A DNA stretch of 64,000 nucleotides from Streptomyces sp. cf386 (GTDB lineage: Bacteria > Actinomycetota > Actinomycetes > Streptomycetales > Streptomycetaceae). The notes below the pieces were generated by a model. It made no database searches. It worked only from the letters and a program-made list of their open reading frames with translations, and was not told where the DNA came from. How positions within the stretch are numbered: the stretch's first letter is position 1; every line of letters starts with the position of its first letter. The translations under genes were made by a program, and so were the position numbers. Shown here piece after piece: positions 63,622 to 64,000 of this stretch. The stretch is from assembly GCF_900103585.1 (NCBI RefSeq), contig NZ_FNHV01000003.1, forward strand, positions 248,001-312,000, written 5' to 3'.

Positions 63622-64000
<379 letters not shown>

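Overview
The window is a very GC-rich chromosomal segment from an actinomycete, almost certainly Streptomyces. Supporting signs are the codon use, abundant GTG starts, GTGA/ATGA/TGATG stop-start overlaps, and typical Streptomyces families (XRE-DUF5753/DUF397 pairs, DUF2690, DUF3017, DUF5954, SUKH-3, short ALF repeats). Housekeeping genes (mdh, folD, purH-purN, sucC-sucD, a B12-binding mutase subunit at the right edge) form a core backbone, with accessory genes concentrated between folD and purH and at the right end. No tRNA, rRNA, CRISPR array, insertion sequence or phage integration site was recognised. Assignments are by reading the sequence; no database search was run.

Left part (0.2-13 kb): a MocR-type PLP regulator is divergent from two tandem AhpD-like genes and a PEP mutase/isocitrate lyase-family gene. 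A convergent minus-strand operon encodes betaine aldehyde dehydrogenase, choline dehydrogenase-like GMC oxidoreductase, and a glycine betaine ABC transporter (ATPase, double permease, lipoprotein). It makes and imports the osmoprotectant glycine betaine. A perfect 22-bp palindrome lies in front of it. A MarR-GNAT fusion gene follows, with its own palindrome, then a DUF5954 gene.

Core block 1 (13-18.3 kb, minus strand): mdh, two membrane-anchored HTH proteins (one with DUF2690), DUF3017 and folD, with several clear hairpin terminators.

Accessory block (18.5-41.2 kb): this block is rich in cell-wall and signalling proteins. It has two paralogous cassettes of an FHA-like protein plus a membrane Ser/Thr kinase; one kinase ends in a lytic-transglycosylase-like ectodomain and the other in a peptidoglycan-binding domain. 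Next come a short-ALF-repeat protein, a 1559-residue RHS toxin with a deaminase-like tip and its SUKH-3 immunity protein, and an XRE/DUF397/HATPase regulatory group in which the XRE gene is frameshifted. A peptidoglycan-directed group follows: a DUF1906 glycosidase-like protein, a degenerate M15-like Tat protein and two small peptidoglycan-binding proteins. A third membrane kinase with a peptidoglycan-binding ectodomain, a winged-helix regulator and an M23-like secreted protein complete it.

Core block 2 (41.3-49.9 kb): purH-purN, a small membrane protein, a DUF6350-type membrane protein, an XRE/sigma-like/transmembrane fusion, and sucD-sucC.

Right part (50-64 kb): a secreted protein built of about 33 tandem 11-residue repeats and a Pro-rich membrane protein are followed by a two-armed locus. 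On the minus strand it has MoxR ATPase, DUF5682 and vWA genes; on the plus strand, SWIM zinc finger and DUF5691 genes. The arms share an intergenic region with two inverted copies of TTGTCAGTG. The plus-strand copy matches the actinobacterial DNA-damage (RecA-NDp/PafBC) promoter consensus exactly and would give a leaderless SWIM mRNA. This is the most interesting locus in the window.
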